NCBI RefSeq assembly: GCF_046297595.1
Contig: NZ_JBKBHT010000002.1
Span: 372,001 to 436,000, forward strand
Direction of reading: 5' to 3'
Length of the DNA: 64,000 nucleotides
Source of the DNA: Ferrovibrio sp046297595
GTDB lineage: Bacteria; Pseudomonadota; Alphaproteobacteria; Ferrovibrionales; Ferrovibrionaceae
A program made the position numbers and the translations under genes. Positions 40,524 through 51,398 of the stretch are shown here, one piece after another (the first letter of the stretch is position 1; the number at the start of each line of letters is the position of its first letter). The notes beneath the pieces were generated by a model that saw only the letters and a list, made by a program, of their open reading frames with translations, did no database searches and was not told the DNA's origin.

Positions 40524-41654
40524 GTGTCAGACGGGGCGTTTCTTAGCATTCAGGATGTCGAGCGGTTGCTGGCGGATCCATCGCCCGCGACCCGCGCCGA
40601 CACGGCCGCGAAAGTCGCGCAGGCCTATAAGAAGCGTGCCCTGACCGCTGCCGAGCGCGAGCTTGCGCAGGCGATCATCGCGGCGTTGGCGCGCGACGTC
40701 GAGGCCAGCGTACGGCAGGCCCTGGCCGAGCAGTTGCGCGACAGCAACGAGCTGCCGCGCAGCCTGGCCCTGCGGATGGCGCGCGATGTTGTCGCCGTCG
40801 CCGCACCGCTGCTGCAGCATTCGCCGGTCTTCAGCGATGCCGATCTGATCGATCTGCTGCAGGCGGTGTCGCCGCAGCACCAGTCCGCCATTGCCGGTCG
40901 GGCCAGCGTCTCCGTCGATCTGGCCGATGCATTGATCGCCCATGCCGCCGAACCCGCCGTCGTGGTGCTGATGGGCAATCGCGGCGCCAGCGTCGGTCCG
41001 TTGCAGATGGGCCGGGCCCTCGACCGTTTTCCCGACAGCCGCGGCCTGGGCGATGCGCTGGCGCGCCATCCGAACCTGCCGCCGAAATTCGCAGCGCGCC
41101 TGATCGCCCAGGTATCGGATACCCTGCGCGAGGCGCTGATCGCGCGGTATCACATCCCGCCGGCGATGGCCGCCGACACCATGATGCAGCTGCGCGAGCG
41201 CACCTTGCTCGGCCTGCTCGGCGACGGCGCCCTGCCGCCGGCACTGGCCGATCTGGTGGTCGACCTGCAGAAGCGCGGGCAGCTCAACGGCATGCTTGTG
41301 CTGCGCGCCCTGGCCGGCGGCGACCTCGCTTTCTTCGAACAGGCCCTGGCCCAGCTGGCCGGCATCTCGCTGGGCAATGCGCGGCTGCTGATCCACGATC
41401 CCGGCCGGCGCGGCCTGGCGGCGATCTATCAGCGCTGCCGCCTGCCGCAGGATTATTTCAGGATGGTCGAGGCGGTGGTCGATCTGGCGCGCGGCTTCGA
41501 TTTCCTGCGCGGCGCGTCGGAGCGCGCCGAATTCGTCGAGATGGTAACAGCCATGGTGCTGGCCGATTTCACCGCCTTGTGGGATCCGCAGGAACAGCGC
41601 TGGCTGACGCGCCGACGTTCGCGTGCCCAGGCGGCGCAGCGGATGGCGGCCTGA
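40524..41654 (+). CDS. DUF2336 domain protein
   Basis: 376 residues from GTG 40524. Helical-repeat protein of the DUF2336 family: LADPSPATRADTAAKVAQAY at the start, then repeated A-R-H-P-N-L-P-P-K / L-A-x-R-M-A-R units and F-F-E-Q-A-L-A-Q-L-A-G-I-S-L. The family occurs mostly in Rhodospirillales and Caulobacterales, sometimes linked to PAS or cell-cycle genes, with no defined function. Ends with a basic tail. Confidence 0.8.
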   Translation: MSDGAFLSIQDVERLLADPSPATRADTAAKVAQAYKKRALTAAERELAQAIIAALARDVEASVRQALAEQLRDSNELPRSLALRMARDVVAVAAPLLQHSPVFSDADLIDLLQAVSPQHQSAIAGRASVSVDLADALIAHAAEPAVVVLMGNRGASVGPLQMGRALDRFPDSRGLGDALARHPNLPPKFAARLIAQVSDTLREALIARYHIPPAMAADTMMQLRERTLLGLLGDGALPPALADLVVDLQKRGQLNGMLVLRALAGGDLAFFEQALAQLAGISLGNARLLIHDPGRRGLAAIYQRCRLPQDYFRMVEAVVDLARGFDFLRGASERAEFVEMVTAMVLADFTALWDPQEQRWLTRRRSRAQAAQRMAA

Positions 41655-41669
41655 GCAAGCCCGCCCATT

Positions 41670-42473
41670 ATGATCGCTGAGCCGGCCGACAGTCTTCCCA
41701 GCGAAACCCTCACGATCCCCAGCCGTGTTGCCGATCCTGCGCTCGGGCGCCCGTTAACCATAAAAGCCACCTATTATCCGCCGCGCGGCAGCCATCCCGC
41801 GCCGCTGGTGGTGTTCAATCACGGTTCCACCGGCCAGGGTGCCGAACGTGGCCGCATCCCGCGCGAAGCCGTGCTGCGCTATGAAAACCAGGCCCGTTAT
41901 TTCCATGCCCGCGGTTTCGCCTTCCTGGCGCCTATGCGCCGCGGCCGCGGCGAGTCGGAAGGCACGTATCTGGAAAGTTATGCCTGGAACGCGCTGAAGC
42001 TGGCCGAGGGGCTGCAGCATGCGCTGGACGATGTCGGCGCGGTGGTGGATGGCATGCGCAACCGGCCCGAGATCGACAGCCGCCGCATCCTGGTGGCGGG
42101 CCATTCCCGTGGTGGCCTGCTCAGCGTCGCCTATGCCGGCCAGCATCCGCCCGGCGTGGTGGGCAGCATCAATTTTGCCGGTGGCTGGATCGCCGAGCAG
42201 GGCATGATGGACGATTTCAACCGCGACGTTTTTGTGCGCGCGGGTTCCGGCGCCGATGCACCGTCACTGTGGCTCTATGCGGAAAACGATCGCCATCACA
42301 GCAAGGCCATGATCCGGCGCTGGCATGATGCCTATACCGGCGTGGGCGGCAGCGCTGAATTGTATCTGTTCGGCCCGGTCGAAGATGACGAGGGCCACCA
42401 GCTGCTGGAACGGCCGGGCCTGTGGCAGTCGGCCATGGACGCCTTCCTGCATCAGCTTGGGTTCTTCTGGTAG
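41670..42473 (+). CDS. alpha/beta hydrolase
   Basis: 267 residues. Nucleophile elbow G-H-S-R-G-G (residues about 144-149, Ser nucleophile), oxyanion region N-H-G-S-T, and late acid and His in Y-A-E-N-D-R-H-H and E-D-D-E-G-H. No signal peptide. Resembles dienelactone-hydrolase or prolyl-oligopeptidase-like esterases; the substrate is unknown. 15 bases after the DUF2336 gene. Confidence 0.82.
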   Translation: MIAEPADSLPSETLTIPSRVADPALGRPLTIKATYYPPRGSHPAPLVVFNHGSTGQGAERGRIPREAVLRYENQARYFHARGFAFLAPMRRGRGESEGTYLESYAWNALKLAEGLQHALDDVGAVVDGMRNRPEIDSRRILVAGHSRGGLLSVAYAGQHPPGVVGSINFAGGWIAEQGMMDDFNRDVFVRAGSGADAPSLWLYAENDRHHSKAMIRRWHDAYTGVGGSAELYLFGPVEDDEGHQLLERPGLWQSAMDAFLHQLGFFW

Positions 42474-42505
42474 ATTTGGGCGCGCGACTTTTGCGGCGCG
42501 CAGGA

Positions 42506-44368
42506 TCAGGCCCGCTGCGTCCGCTCGGCGGGAAAAGTTACGGTGATCCGCGTGCCTTTGCCCGGCGCGCTGTCGATGTCAACCCGGCCCTGATGGGCCT
42601 GCACAAAGGCACGCACCAGCGACAGCCCCAGGCCGATGCCGCCGAAACTGCGGCTCAGTTTTGTATCGGCCTGCTCGAAGGGATCGAAGATGCGTTTCTG
42701 GTCCTGCGGCGCAATGCCAATGCCATGGTCCTGCACCCACAGAGAGATCTCGTTGCTTTGCGCATCCAGCCGCGCGCCGGCTTCCACGGGCATGCCGGGC
42801 GGCGAGAATTTCAGTGCATTGCCGATCAGGTTGATCAGGATTTGACGCACCAGCCGGGCATCGGCATACAGCGCCGGCAATCCGGCCGGAATATTTGCCG
42901 TGATCAGGTTGGCGGCGCGGTCGAACTGCCGCCCGGCAAGCTTGATGCTGGTGTCTATCTCCTCGGCCACGTCCACCAGGCTTTCCTGCAGGGCGATCTG
43001 ATTGGCCTCGATGCGGGCCAGGTCGAGGATGTCGTTGATCACGGCCAGCAGGTGGCGGCCGCTGCTGTATATGTCGTCGACATATTCGGCGTAACGCGGT
43101 GAATCAGCGCCGAACATCTTCTGCCGTATGATGTCGGAAAAACCGATGATGGCATTCAGCGGCGTGCGCAGTTCGTGGCTCATGTTTGCCAGGAAGATCG
43201 ATTTGGCCTGGCTGGCGCGCAAAGCGGCATCGCGCGTCTGGCTGACTTCGCGGAACAGGGTTTCCAGTTTCGTGTGCTGGTCCTGCAGCTGGGCACCGGC
43301 CTGCTGCTGGTCGGTCACGTCCACCAGGATCAATGCGCGGTCGCCATGGGGCAGCATACGCAGGCTGGCCCGTACCCAGCCGCGCCCGGGCAGTTCCAGC
43401 AATGGCCGGGCATGGTCGCTGCGCTGCGCTGCGCCAAGTGGATCGATACCGGGCGGATCGGCTTCCAGCCAGTCGGCCAGATCGGCCGGCATGCCGGCGC
43501 GCAACAGCAGCGGCGCCAGCGCATCGTTGCGCCGCAGGTCGTTCTCGCCCAGGCCAAGCAGCTGGGGAAAGCGGTTGTTCCACAGCTGGATGCGGCCCGC
43601 ACCGTCGAAAAAGACGAAAGCCTCGCTGCTGTCGGCGATGTCCAGCAATTCGTCCTGGGCGCGGCGGATGCGTTCATATAGCGCAGTGTTTTCCTCGCTC
43701 AGGCGCCAGTTGCGCAGCAGCACGCGATGCAGCACCCTGTTGGCGATGATCATGGCGGCCACGTAGCCGCCGATCAGCAGGCCCATGCCATGGCCGATCA
43801 CGCCGCCCTGCAGCAGGAAATACGCCGCATAGGGCCAGGCGACATTGACGATGAAGGCGGCACCGGCGGCGGGCATCAGCGCCAGTGCCGGGGCGGAGCC
43901 GCCGATCACGCCCGCGATCACTGCCACCAGCAGCAGCTGGCTGGGCGTGTCGAGCTGTGGCATGGCCAAAGCGGCGGCGCCCCAGACCAGGCCGGAAAAA
44001 CCTGCCACGGCGATGTCCAGCGACCGTTGCCAGCGCGGCGGTGCTTCTGGCCGCTGGTGTCCGCGCAGGAACCAGTCGAACACGATGATGACGGCGGCCA
44101 GCACATGCAGCAGCCACCAGCCTGGAATCCATTCGGCACGGGTCTGCTGCCACAGCAGCAGGCTGGTTATGGAGGGAAAAACGACCGTGGTGCCGGCATA
44201 GATCAGCAGCACCATCTGGAAGCTGGCATGAAACGGCGCGCCTGATCCCGGCTCGTCCGATGCTAACTCAGCCGACTGCAGCGCTGCAGCGCCTTGTGGC
44301 CCGGCAGACAGGTCATTCACGCCGCCAGGGGAGTCGGGGGGCGTGTTATGAAAGGAGGAATTCGGCAT
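42506..44368 (-). CDS. membrane histidine kinase with PAS domain
   Basis: 620 residues from the ATG at 44368 (TTG or GTG further upstream are possible). About 5-6 membrane helices at residues 50-205, a PAS domain at about 235-345 (LLDIADSSEAFVFFDGAGRIQLWNNRFPQLLG), then HisKA with His398 (FLANMSHELRTPLNAIIGFSDII) and HATPase (LINLIGNALKFSPPG, G-I-G-I-A, G-I-G-L-G-L-S-L-V-R). No receiver domain. The next gene is a close paralogue in the same orientation, a tandem duplication. No cognate regulator is adjacent. Confidence 0.9.
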   Translation of the reverse strand: MPNSSFHNTPPDSPGGVNDLSAGPQGAAALQSAELASDEPGSGAPFHASFQMVLLIYAGTTVVFPSITSLLLWQQTRAEWIPGWWLLHVLAAVIIVFDWFLRGHQRPEAPPRWQRSLDIAVAGFSGLVWGAAALAMPQLDTPSQLLLVAVIAGVIGGSAPALALMPAAGAAFIVNVAWPYAAYFLLQGGVIGHGMGLLIGGYVAAMIIANRVLHRVLLRNWRLSEENTALYERIRRAQDELLDIADSSEAFVFFDGAGRIQLWNNRFPQLLGLGENDLRRNDALAPLLLRAGMPADLADWLEADPPGIDPLGAAQRSDHARPLLELPGRGWVRASLRMLPHGDRALILVDVTDQQQAGAQLQDQHTKLETLFREVSQTRDAALRASQAKSIFLANMSHELRTPLNAIIGFSDIIRQKMFGADSPRYAEYVDDIYSSGRHLLAVINDILDLARIEANQIALQESLVDVAEEIDTSIKLAGRQFDRAANLITANIPAGLPALYADARLVRQILINLIGNALKFSPPGMPVEAGARLDAQSNEISLWVQDHGIGIAPQDQKRIFDPFEQADTKLSRSFGGIGLGLSLVRAFVQAHQGRVDIDSAPGKGTRITVTFPAERTQRA

Positions 44369-44479
44369 GGCTGGTTGGAAAGTCTTCACCCCCAATCAAC
44401 CTGAAATCATGTCCGGCGTCCAATGCGCCGTGCGGGTATAACCGCAATTTAATGTCTTTTGCCCGGATTCTGCATAAAT

Positions 44480-46252
44480 TCAGGCTGCGCCGGTGCGTTC
44501 GGCGGGGAAGGTGGCCGTGATCCGCGTGCCCTTACCCGGCGCGCTGTCGATGCCGATGCGGCCCTTGTGGGCCTGCACGAAGGCGCGCACCAGCGACAGG
44601 CCCAGGCCGACGCCGCCGTAGTTACGGCTGAGCTGGGTATCGGCCTGTTCGAAGGGATCGAAGATGCGGGCCTGGTCCTGCGGCGCGATGCCGATGCCAT
44701 GGTCCTGTACCCAGAGCGAAATCTCGTTGCTCTGCGCATCCAGCCGGGCGCCGACCTCCACCGTCATGCCGGTGGGCGAGAATTTCAGCGCATTGCCGAC
44801 CAGATTGATCAGGACCTGCCGGATCAGGCGGGCATCGGCATGCAGGGGCGGCAGCGTATCGGGCAGGTTCACGGTCACGGCATGGGCGGGGCGGCCGTAA
44901 TGCGATGCGGCGAGCCGGGCGCAGACCGGTATTTCCTCGTCCAGCATCACGTCGCTTTCATGCAGCACGATCTGGTTGGCCTCGATACGGGCCAGGTCGA
45001 GGATGTCGTCGATCACTGCCAGCAGGTGCCGCGCGCTGCCGTTGATGTCGTTCAGGTATTCATCGTATTTCGGCGAAGTGGCCCCGAACATCTTCTTCTG
45101 CACGATGTCGGAAAAGCCGATGATGGCATTCAGCGGCGTGCGCAGTTCGTGGCTCATGTTGGCCAGGAAGATCGACTTGGCCTGGCTGGCGCGTAAAGCA
45201 GCATCGCGCGCCTGGCTGACTTGGCGGAACAGTTCCTCCAGCCGGGCATTCTGAGCCTGTAGCTGGGCGCTGGCCTGCTGCTGTTCGGTCATATCGCTCA
45301 AGATAAGTGCGCGGTCACCCTGCGGCGTGACGCGGCGGCCGACTTGCACCCAGCGGCCGTTCGGCAGCTGCAGCAGGCCGCCGGCGATTTCGCTGGTCAG
45401 CAGCAGGTCGGGCAGGCCGGCGCGCCGCAGCAACGTCTCGAAATCGGCGCCGCGCTCCAGCTGAGCCGCATCGATGCCGAGCAGGTCGGGCAGGCGGCGG
45501 TTCCACAACATCAGGTGTCCCTGGGCGTCGAGGAAGGCGAAGGCCTCCGTGCTTTCCGCAATATCGAGCAGTTCGGCCTGGGCGGCGCGGATGCGGTCGT
45601 AGAGGGCGTGGTTTTCCTCGTATAGTCGGCGGTTGCGGCGGATCACGCCGTTGACGATCCGGTTGGTCAGCACCATGGCGCCGACATAGAGGATCGACAG
45701 CACCGCCATCGCCAGGCTGACCACGCTGCCCTGGTGGATGAAAAACACGATGTAGGGCGCGGCTGTCAGCGTCATGAAGGCGGCGGCGGCATTCGGCACC
45801 ACGGCCAGTGTCGCGGCCGATCCGGCGATCATGCCGGCCGCCACCATGATCACCAGCAACTGCTGCTGCTCGCTTAAGAGCGGCAGGAACAGGGCCGCCA
45901 CGCCCCAGCTCGATCCGGAAATCGCCGCGACGACAGTATCGTACTGGCGCATGCGCCGCGGCCCTGCGCCGGCGGCCGGTGTAGCTCGGCGCGGTCGCGC
46001 GAGCCAGCGGTAGAGCATGTAGATGGCGGGGATGGAATGCAGCAGCCACCAGCCGAGCAGCCATTGGCCCGGTATCGCGTTGGACAGCAGCAGGGCCAGG
46101 GCCGACACATTGATCAGCGTGACGGCGGCATTGATCGGCACCACCTGACGGAAGCTGCCCAGCACCGGATCGTGGTGCCGGCTACGCGGCATGCTGGACA
46201 TGCCCGGTTCCTGCGTGGTCTGGCCGGCCATCGGCGGATATGAGTCGGTCAT
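44480..46252 (-). CDS. membrane histidine kinase with PAS domain (paralogue)
   Basis: 590 residues from the ATG at 46252. Same order as its neighbour: about six membrane helices, PAS-type region (LLDIAESTEAFAFLDAQGHLMLWNRRLPDLLGI), HisKA with His368 in the identical FLANMSHELRTPLNAIIGFSDI block, and HATPase with the G-V-G-L-G-L-S-L-V-R ending. The catalytic halves of the two kinases are almost the same while the sensor halves differ, suggesting duplication followed by sensory divergence. The gap between them is 111 bases. Confidence 0.9.
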   Translation of the reverse strand: MTDSYPPMAGQTTQEPGMSSMPRSRHHDPVLGSFRQVVPINAAVTLINVSALALLLSNAIPGQWLLGWWLLHSIPAIYMLYRWLARPRRATPAAGAGPRRMRQYDTVVAAISGSSWGVAALFLPLLSEQQQLLVIMVAAGMIAGSAATLAVVPNAAAAFMTLTAAPYIVFFIHQGSVVSLAMAVLSILYVGAMVLTNRIVNGVIRRNRRLYEENHALYDRIRAAQAELLDIAESTEAFAFLDAQGHLMLWNRRLPDLLGIDAAQLERGADFETLLRRAGLPDLLLTSEIAGGLLQLPNGRWVQVGRRVTPQGDRALILSDMTEQQQASAQLQAQNARLEELFRQVSQARDAALRASQAKSIFLANMSHELRTPLNAIIGFSDIVQKKMFGATSPKYDEYLNDINGSARHLLAVIDDILDLARIEANQIVLHESDVMLDEEIPVCARLAASHYGRPAHAVTVNLPDTLPPLHADARLIRQVLINLVGNALKFSPTGMTVEVGARLDAQSNEISLWVQDHGIGIAPQDQARIFDPFEQADTQLSRNYGGVGLGLSLVRAFVQAHKGRIGIDSAPGKGTRITATFPAERTGAA

Positions 46253-46318
46253 CGGCTGGAAAGCCCCCCGCGCCAACTCAACCGGAAAAAGCGCCCCCCT
46301 GGCAACGTATCTTTTTGA

Positions 46319-47473
46319 TCACCAGCCGTTTATCCGGTCCCATTCGGCGATCACCACGGGGTTACCACCCGCATCGCGGCTGCCATCCACCACGTGATAG
46401 CGGTCATACATCGCGCCGGTCATGCAGACATGGTTGGGCAGCACGCGCAGGCGGCTGCCCGGCGGATGGGCGGCGAAATCCACCGGCCCGTTCCGACCTG
46501 TGCCAACCAGCCCATGTTCCTGGTGTACATCATGAATGGCCAGACCGGGCAGGGGCAGCGAACCATCGGGCCGGCAGACCCGGCCATAACCGGTGCCCGG
46601 CGCATGTTCGTTGGCGCCGGTATCCTTGGAAAGCGCCAGTCCACCGGCATCGATCAGCAGATGGTTGCGGCCATGATGATGGCTCACCACGCTGGCCAGC
46701 ACGCTGACAGCGATATCTTCCATGCCGCAGCAGCCCAGACCGGCCTGGAACAGGTCGAAGAACACGAAATTGCCCGGCCGCATCTCGGTCACGCCGTCCA
46801 GCGTCTTCGCAAACAGCGCCGTCGGTGTCGAGCCCACCGAGACGATGGCGCAGTCATGCCCCGCTGCCCGCAGGCGCGAAGCCGCCAGCAGCACGGCCTG
46901 GCGTTCTTCCTCGGCAATGCGCTCGATCTCCGGGATGCTTTTCGCGTGATAGGAATGGCCCGCATGGGTCAGCACGCCGGCAAGCGTCGCGCCCGGTTGC
47001 GACAGGGCCTTGGCCAGGGGCAGCAGCAGATCGCTGTCCGGCGCGATGCCGGCGCGGCCCAGGCCGCAATCGATCTTGATCAGCACGGCGAATGTCACGC
47101 CCAGCGCGCGGCCCTGTTCGACCACGGCGCGCGCCACGTCCAGGTTGTCGGTGATCAGCTTCAGGCCCGGCGCGTCGCGCATGATGGCCGCCGCCTGCGC
47201 CAGTTTCGCCGGCGCCATCGGCACGGCATAGGTTATGTCGGTGAAGCCGGCTTTGGCGAAATAGGCCGCCTCGGCCAGCGTAGAGACGGTAAGCGGGCCG
47301 TCTTTGCCCACGGCCAGTTCGGCCACTTTCGCCGATTTCGCCGTCTTCAGATGCGGCCGCAAAATGACGCCCAGGTCGCGGGCGCGGGCCTGCATGCGGG
47401 CGATGTTGTTCAGCAGCCTTTGCCGGTCGAGGATCAGCGATGGCGTGGGCAGGTCGGCGAGAGTAGTTGTCAT
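46319..47473 (-). CDS. D-threonine aldolase / D-serine dehydratase-like PLP enzyme
   Basis: 384 residues of the fold-type III (alanine-racemase-like) family. PLP lysine Lys43 in L-R-P-H-L-K-T-A-K; C-terminal metal-binding H-V-C-M-T-G-A-M-Y-D (around 346-355) as in D-threonine aldolases and eukaryotic-type D-serine dehydratases. It cleaves or dehydrates a D-hydroxy-amino acid; the exact substrate is not readable. It is followed upstream by a PaaI-type thioesterase on the same strand 18 bases away. Confidence 0.88.
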   Translation of the reverse strand: MTTTLADLPTPSLILDRQRLLNNIARMQARARDLGVILRPHLKTAKSAKVAELAVGKDGPLTVSTLAEAAYFAKAGFTDITYAVPMAPAKLAQAAAIMRDAPGLKLITDNLDVARAVVEQGRALGVTFAVLIKIDCGLGRAGIAPDSDLLLPLAKALSQPGATLAGVLTHAGHSYHAKSIPEIERIAEEERQAVLLAASRLRAAGHDCAIVSVGSTPTALFAKTLDGVTEMRPGNFVFFDLFQAGLGCCGMEDIAVSVLASVVSHHHGRNHLLIDAGGLALSKDTGANEHAPGTGYGRVCRPDGSLPLPGLAIHDVHQEHGLVGTGRNGPVDFAAHPPGSRLRVLPNHVCMTGAMYDRYHVVDGSRDAGGNPVVIAEWDRINGW

Positions 47474-47491
47474 GTCTTCCGCTTAGTCTGT

Positions 47492-47896
47492 TTACGCACG
47501 CGGCGCCAGCACGAGCTGCGTCTGTGTCACGATGGCGGCGAGTTTGCCGTCGGCCCGGCTGATTTTCGTCTGCCACACCTGCGTGGTGCGGCCGCGATGG
47601 ATCGGCGTGCATTCGGCATGGGCGGTTTCGCCGGCCGGAATGGCGGCCAGGAAATTGGTCTTGCTCTCGATCGTGGTGGTGCCCCAGCCCTCGCCCAGAT
47701 TGGCCTTCAGCCAGGCCATGGTGGCCACCGCGCCCAGGGTGTCGGCAAAGGCCATCACCGCCCCGCCATGCAGCACGGCGGGGCGGGTACACAGATCGGG
47801 CCGCACCGGCAGTTCGGCGGTCACCCCGTCTGGGCCTGCCGAAGTGATGGTCAGGCCCATCAGGTCGGCGAAGGGCAGGCTGGTCCCGGCGGTCAT
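47492..47896 (-). CDS. PaaI-family hotdog thioesterase
   Basis: 134 residues with the single hotdog fold: L-H-G-G-A-V-M-A-F-A-D-T-L-G-A (catalytic loop), T-I-E-S-K-T-N-F-L-A-A, and A-E-C-T-P-I-H-R-G-R-T-T-Q-V-W-Q. It probably hydrolyses an aromatic or acyl-CoA thioester; substrate unknown. Confidence 0.85.
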   Translation of the reverse strand: MTAGTSLPFADLMGLTITSAGPDGVTAELPVRPDLCTRPAVLHGGAVMAFADTLGAVATMAWLKANLGEGWGTTTIESKTNFLAAIPAGETAHAECTPIHRGRTTQVWQTKISRADGKLAAIVTQTQLVLAPRA

Positions 47897-48026
47897 GCGG
47901 CTTCCTACTGAACGGTGGCGGTCTGAGCGGGAGCTGTGTCCCCGCTCAAGCTATCCGGCAGGGCCGGCCGCGTTAACACCCGGGCCGGCCAGAGAAAAAT
48001 TATGGCGGAATCCGGGCAACCCTCCC

Positions 48027-48053
48027 TTGACGGAGCGTGGCGGGCTGCTTAAG
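48027..48053 (+). promoter_or_regulatory. heat-shock (sigma-32-like) promoter of groESL
   Basis: CTTGAC (48027-48032), 15-base spacer, CTTAAG (48048-48053) resembles alphaproteobacterial RpoH promoters (CTTGAAA / CTTATNT). It abuts the CIRCE element, so HrcA binding would cover the transcription start. Confidence 0.5.
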
Positions 48054-48056
48054 TGT

Positions 48057-48083
48057 CTGGCGCTCTCCGAGCGAGAGTGCTAA
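48057..48083 (+). promoter_or_regulatory. CIRCE element (HrcA operator)
   Basis: CTGGCGCTC, 9-base spacer, GAGTGCTAA. The right arm is a perfect CIRCE half-site (consensus TTAGCACTC-N9-GAGTGCTAA), and the left arm is degenerate at three positions. It lies 93 bases before groES. Confidence 0.85.
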
Positions 48084-48175
48084 CAATCGGGCGAAATTAC
48101 TTCTAAACCATTGATTTCGCTAGATTGTACGAAATTCTGACCCTGATCTATGCGACAACACTCAAGGAGGATCGC

Positions 48176-48493
48176 ATGAAGTTTCGTCCGCTGCATGACC
48201 GCGTGGTGGTGAAGCGCGTTGCTGAAGAAGAGCGCACCGCCGGCGGCATCATCATTCCCGACAGCGCCAAGGAAAAGCCGATGCAGGGCGAGATCATCGC
48301 CGTCGGCGCCGGCGCCCGCGACGAGAATGGCAAGGTGCAGCCGCTCGACGTCAAGGTCGGCGACCGCGTGCTGTTCGGCAAGTGGTCGGGCACTGAGGTG
48401 AAGCTCGATGGCGAGGATCTCCTGATCATGAAGGAATCCGACATCATGGGCATCATCGAAGGCACCCCCGCCAAGAAGTCCAAGGCCGCTTGA
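48176..48493 (+). CDS. groES: co-chaperonin GroES
   Basis: 105 residues from the ATG at 48176 with an AAGGAGG site. The standard beginning MKFRPLHDRVVVKRV, the mobile loop (EERTAGGIIIPDSAKEKP) and V-G-D-R-V-L-F-G-K-W-S-G-T-E are present. It caps GroEL. First gene of the groESL operon, controlled by CIRCE and a probable sigma-32 promoter. Confidence 0.98.
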   Translation: MKFRPLHDRVVVKRVAEEERTAGGIIIPDSAKEKPMQGEIIAVGAGARDENGKVQPLDVKVGDRVLFGKWSGTEVKLDGEDLLIMKESDIMGIIEGTPAKKSKAA

Positions 48494-48535
48494 TAGCGCC
48501 TATCCATCAGACAGACATTTCAAGGAGAAACAGCA

Positions 48536-50185
<1,650 letters not shown>

Positions 50186-50217
50186 GTCCGCTGCCCATCA
50201 GTCCTGCACTGGAACGG

Positions 50218-50247
50218 AAAGGCCCGGTGGAAACACCGGGCCTTTTT
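50218..50247 (+). terminator. groESL rho-independent terminator
   Basis: AAAGGCCCGGTG - GAAA - CACCGGGCCTTT plus TT: a 12-bp perfect stem with a GNRA tetraloop and T-rich end. It is part of a 41-bp sequence (50214-50254) repeated exactly at 52076-52116. Confidence 0.92.
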
Positions 50248-50277
50248 CGTTGTGCGTGGCTCGTCTAGATTCTGCCG

Positions 50278-51258
50278 ATGATCCAGCGCTACGAAGATAT
50301 TCTCGCCTTCATCGAAGTCGTGAAGGCCGGCAGCTTCACCGCCGCCGCCGCGCGGCTGGCGCTGTCGAAATCCGTGGTCAGCGACCGGGTGCGCAATCTT
50401 GAGAATGCCTTGGGCGTCGAACTGCTGCGCCGAACCACGCGCAGCGTGACGCCAACGGATCGCGGCATCGAACTTTTTGAGACGTTGGCGCCACTGGTCC
50501 AGGGGGTGGAAGAGGCAGTGGATGCTGCCGCTGCCAAGGACGGGCCGCTGACTGGCCGCCTGCGCATGACGGCGCCGGTCAGTTTTGGCGTGGCCTATCT
50601 CACGCCGATGATCAGCGGCTTTGCCAAGGCCCACCCCGAACTGGAGATTGCACTGGATTTTGATGATCGCGCCGTTGACATCATAGGGGCTGGTTACGAT
50701 CTCGCCGTGCGCATCGGAAATCTTGATGATTCGTCATTGATGGCGCGCAAGCTCTGCGAGAGTGAGCGTGTGGTCTGCTGCAGCCCGGCTTACGCAAAAC
50801 AGCATGGCCTGCCGAAAAGCGTGGAGGATCTTTCCCATCACGCCACGATCGATTATGCCAACACGCATACCGGCCGGCTCTGGCGGTTCGAGCCGGCCAA
50901 CCCAGGGGGTGACATGCGCGTGGTCGAAACCCGCAGCCGCCTCGTCGCCAATAACGGCGAGGCGATGCGCGACATGGCGATTGCCGGCCTGGGCATCACC
51001 GTGCTGCCGCGCTTCATCGTCGCTGATGCCCTGCGCAGCGGCGCGCTGATCGAGGTCCTGCCCGAGGCCATGCCGACATCCTATGGGATCTACGCCGTCT
51101 ATCCGCCGACCCGCCATATGCCGCGCAAGCTGCGCGCCATCGTCGACCATCTGGTCGCGGCCTTTGCCGGCACGCCGCCCTGGATGGCAGCAGGGCCCAA
51201 ATCGGGTGCCGGCCGCGCGAAAATCCGCAAAAAAGCGGCCCAAACGAAGAAATCTTGA
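50278..51258 (+). CDS. LysR-family transcriptional regulator
   Basis: 326 residues. N-terminal winged helix (ILAFIEVVKAGSFTAAAARLALSKSVVSDRVRNLENALGVELL) followed by a LysR substrate domain (G-R-L-R-M-T-A-P-V-S-F-G). C-terminal basic tail (RAKIRKKAAQTKK). It lies on the same strand 140 bases ahead of a YcaC-like hydrolase; the usual divergent arrangement of LysR genes is missing. The inducer is unknown. Confidence 0.9.
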   Translation: MIQRYEDILAFIEVVKAGSFTAAAARLALSKSVVSDRVRNLENALGVELLRRTTRSVTPTDRGIELFETLAPLVQGVEEAVDAAAAKDGPLTGRLRMTAPVSFGVAYLTPMISGFAKAHPELEIALDFDDRAVDIIGAGYDLAVRIGNLDDSSLMARKLCESERVVCCSPAYAKQHGLPKSVEDLSHHATIDYANTHTGRLWRFEPANPGGDMRVVETRSRLVANNGEAMRDMAIAGLGITVLPRFIVADALRSGALIEVLPEAMPTSYGIYAVYPPTRHMPRKLRAIVDHLVAAFAGTPPWMAAGPKSGAGRAKIRKKAAQTKKS

Positions 51259-51398
51259 CGTCCTTGATTGTTCGGCCTGGGCGGACAGTGAGTCCGAAAC
51301 GACCCGCCTAATCGGGCCGGATGGTGTCGAGTAGCTTCCATCTCACCGGACGACACCGGTGACGGATAACCCACTCCTCCACGCAAGGACCCACGACC

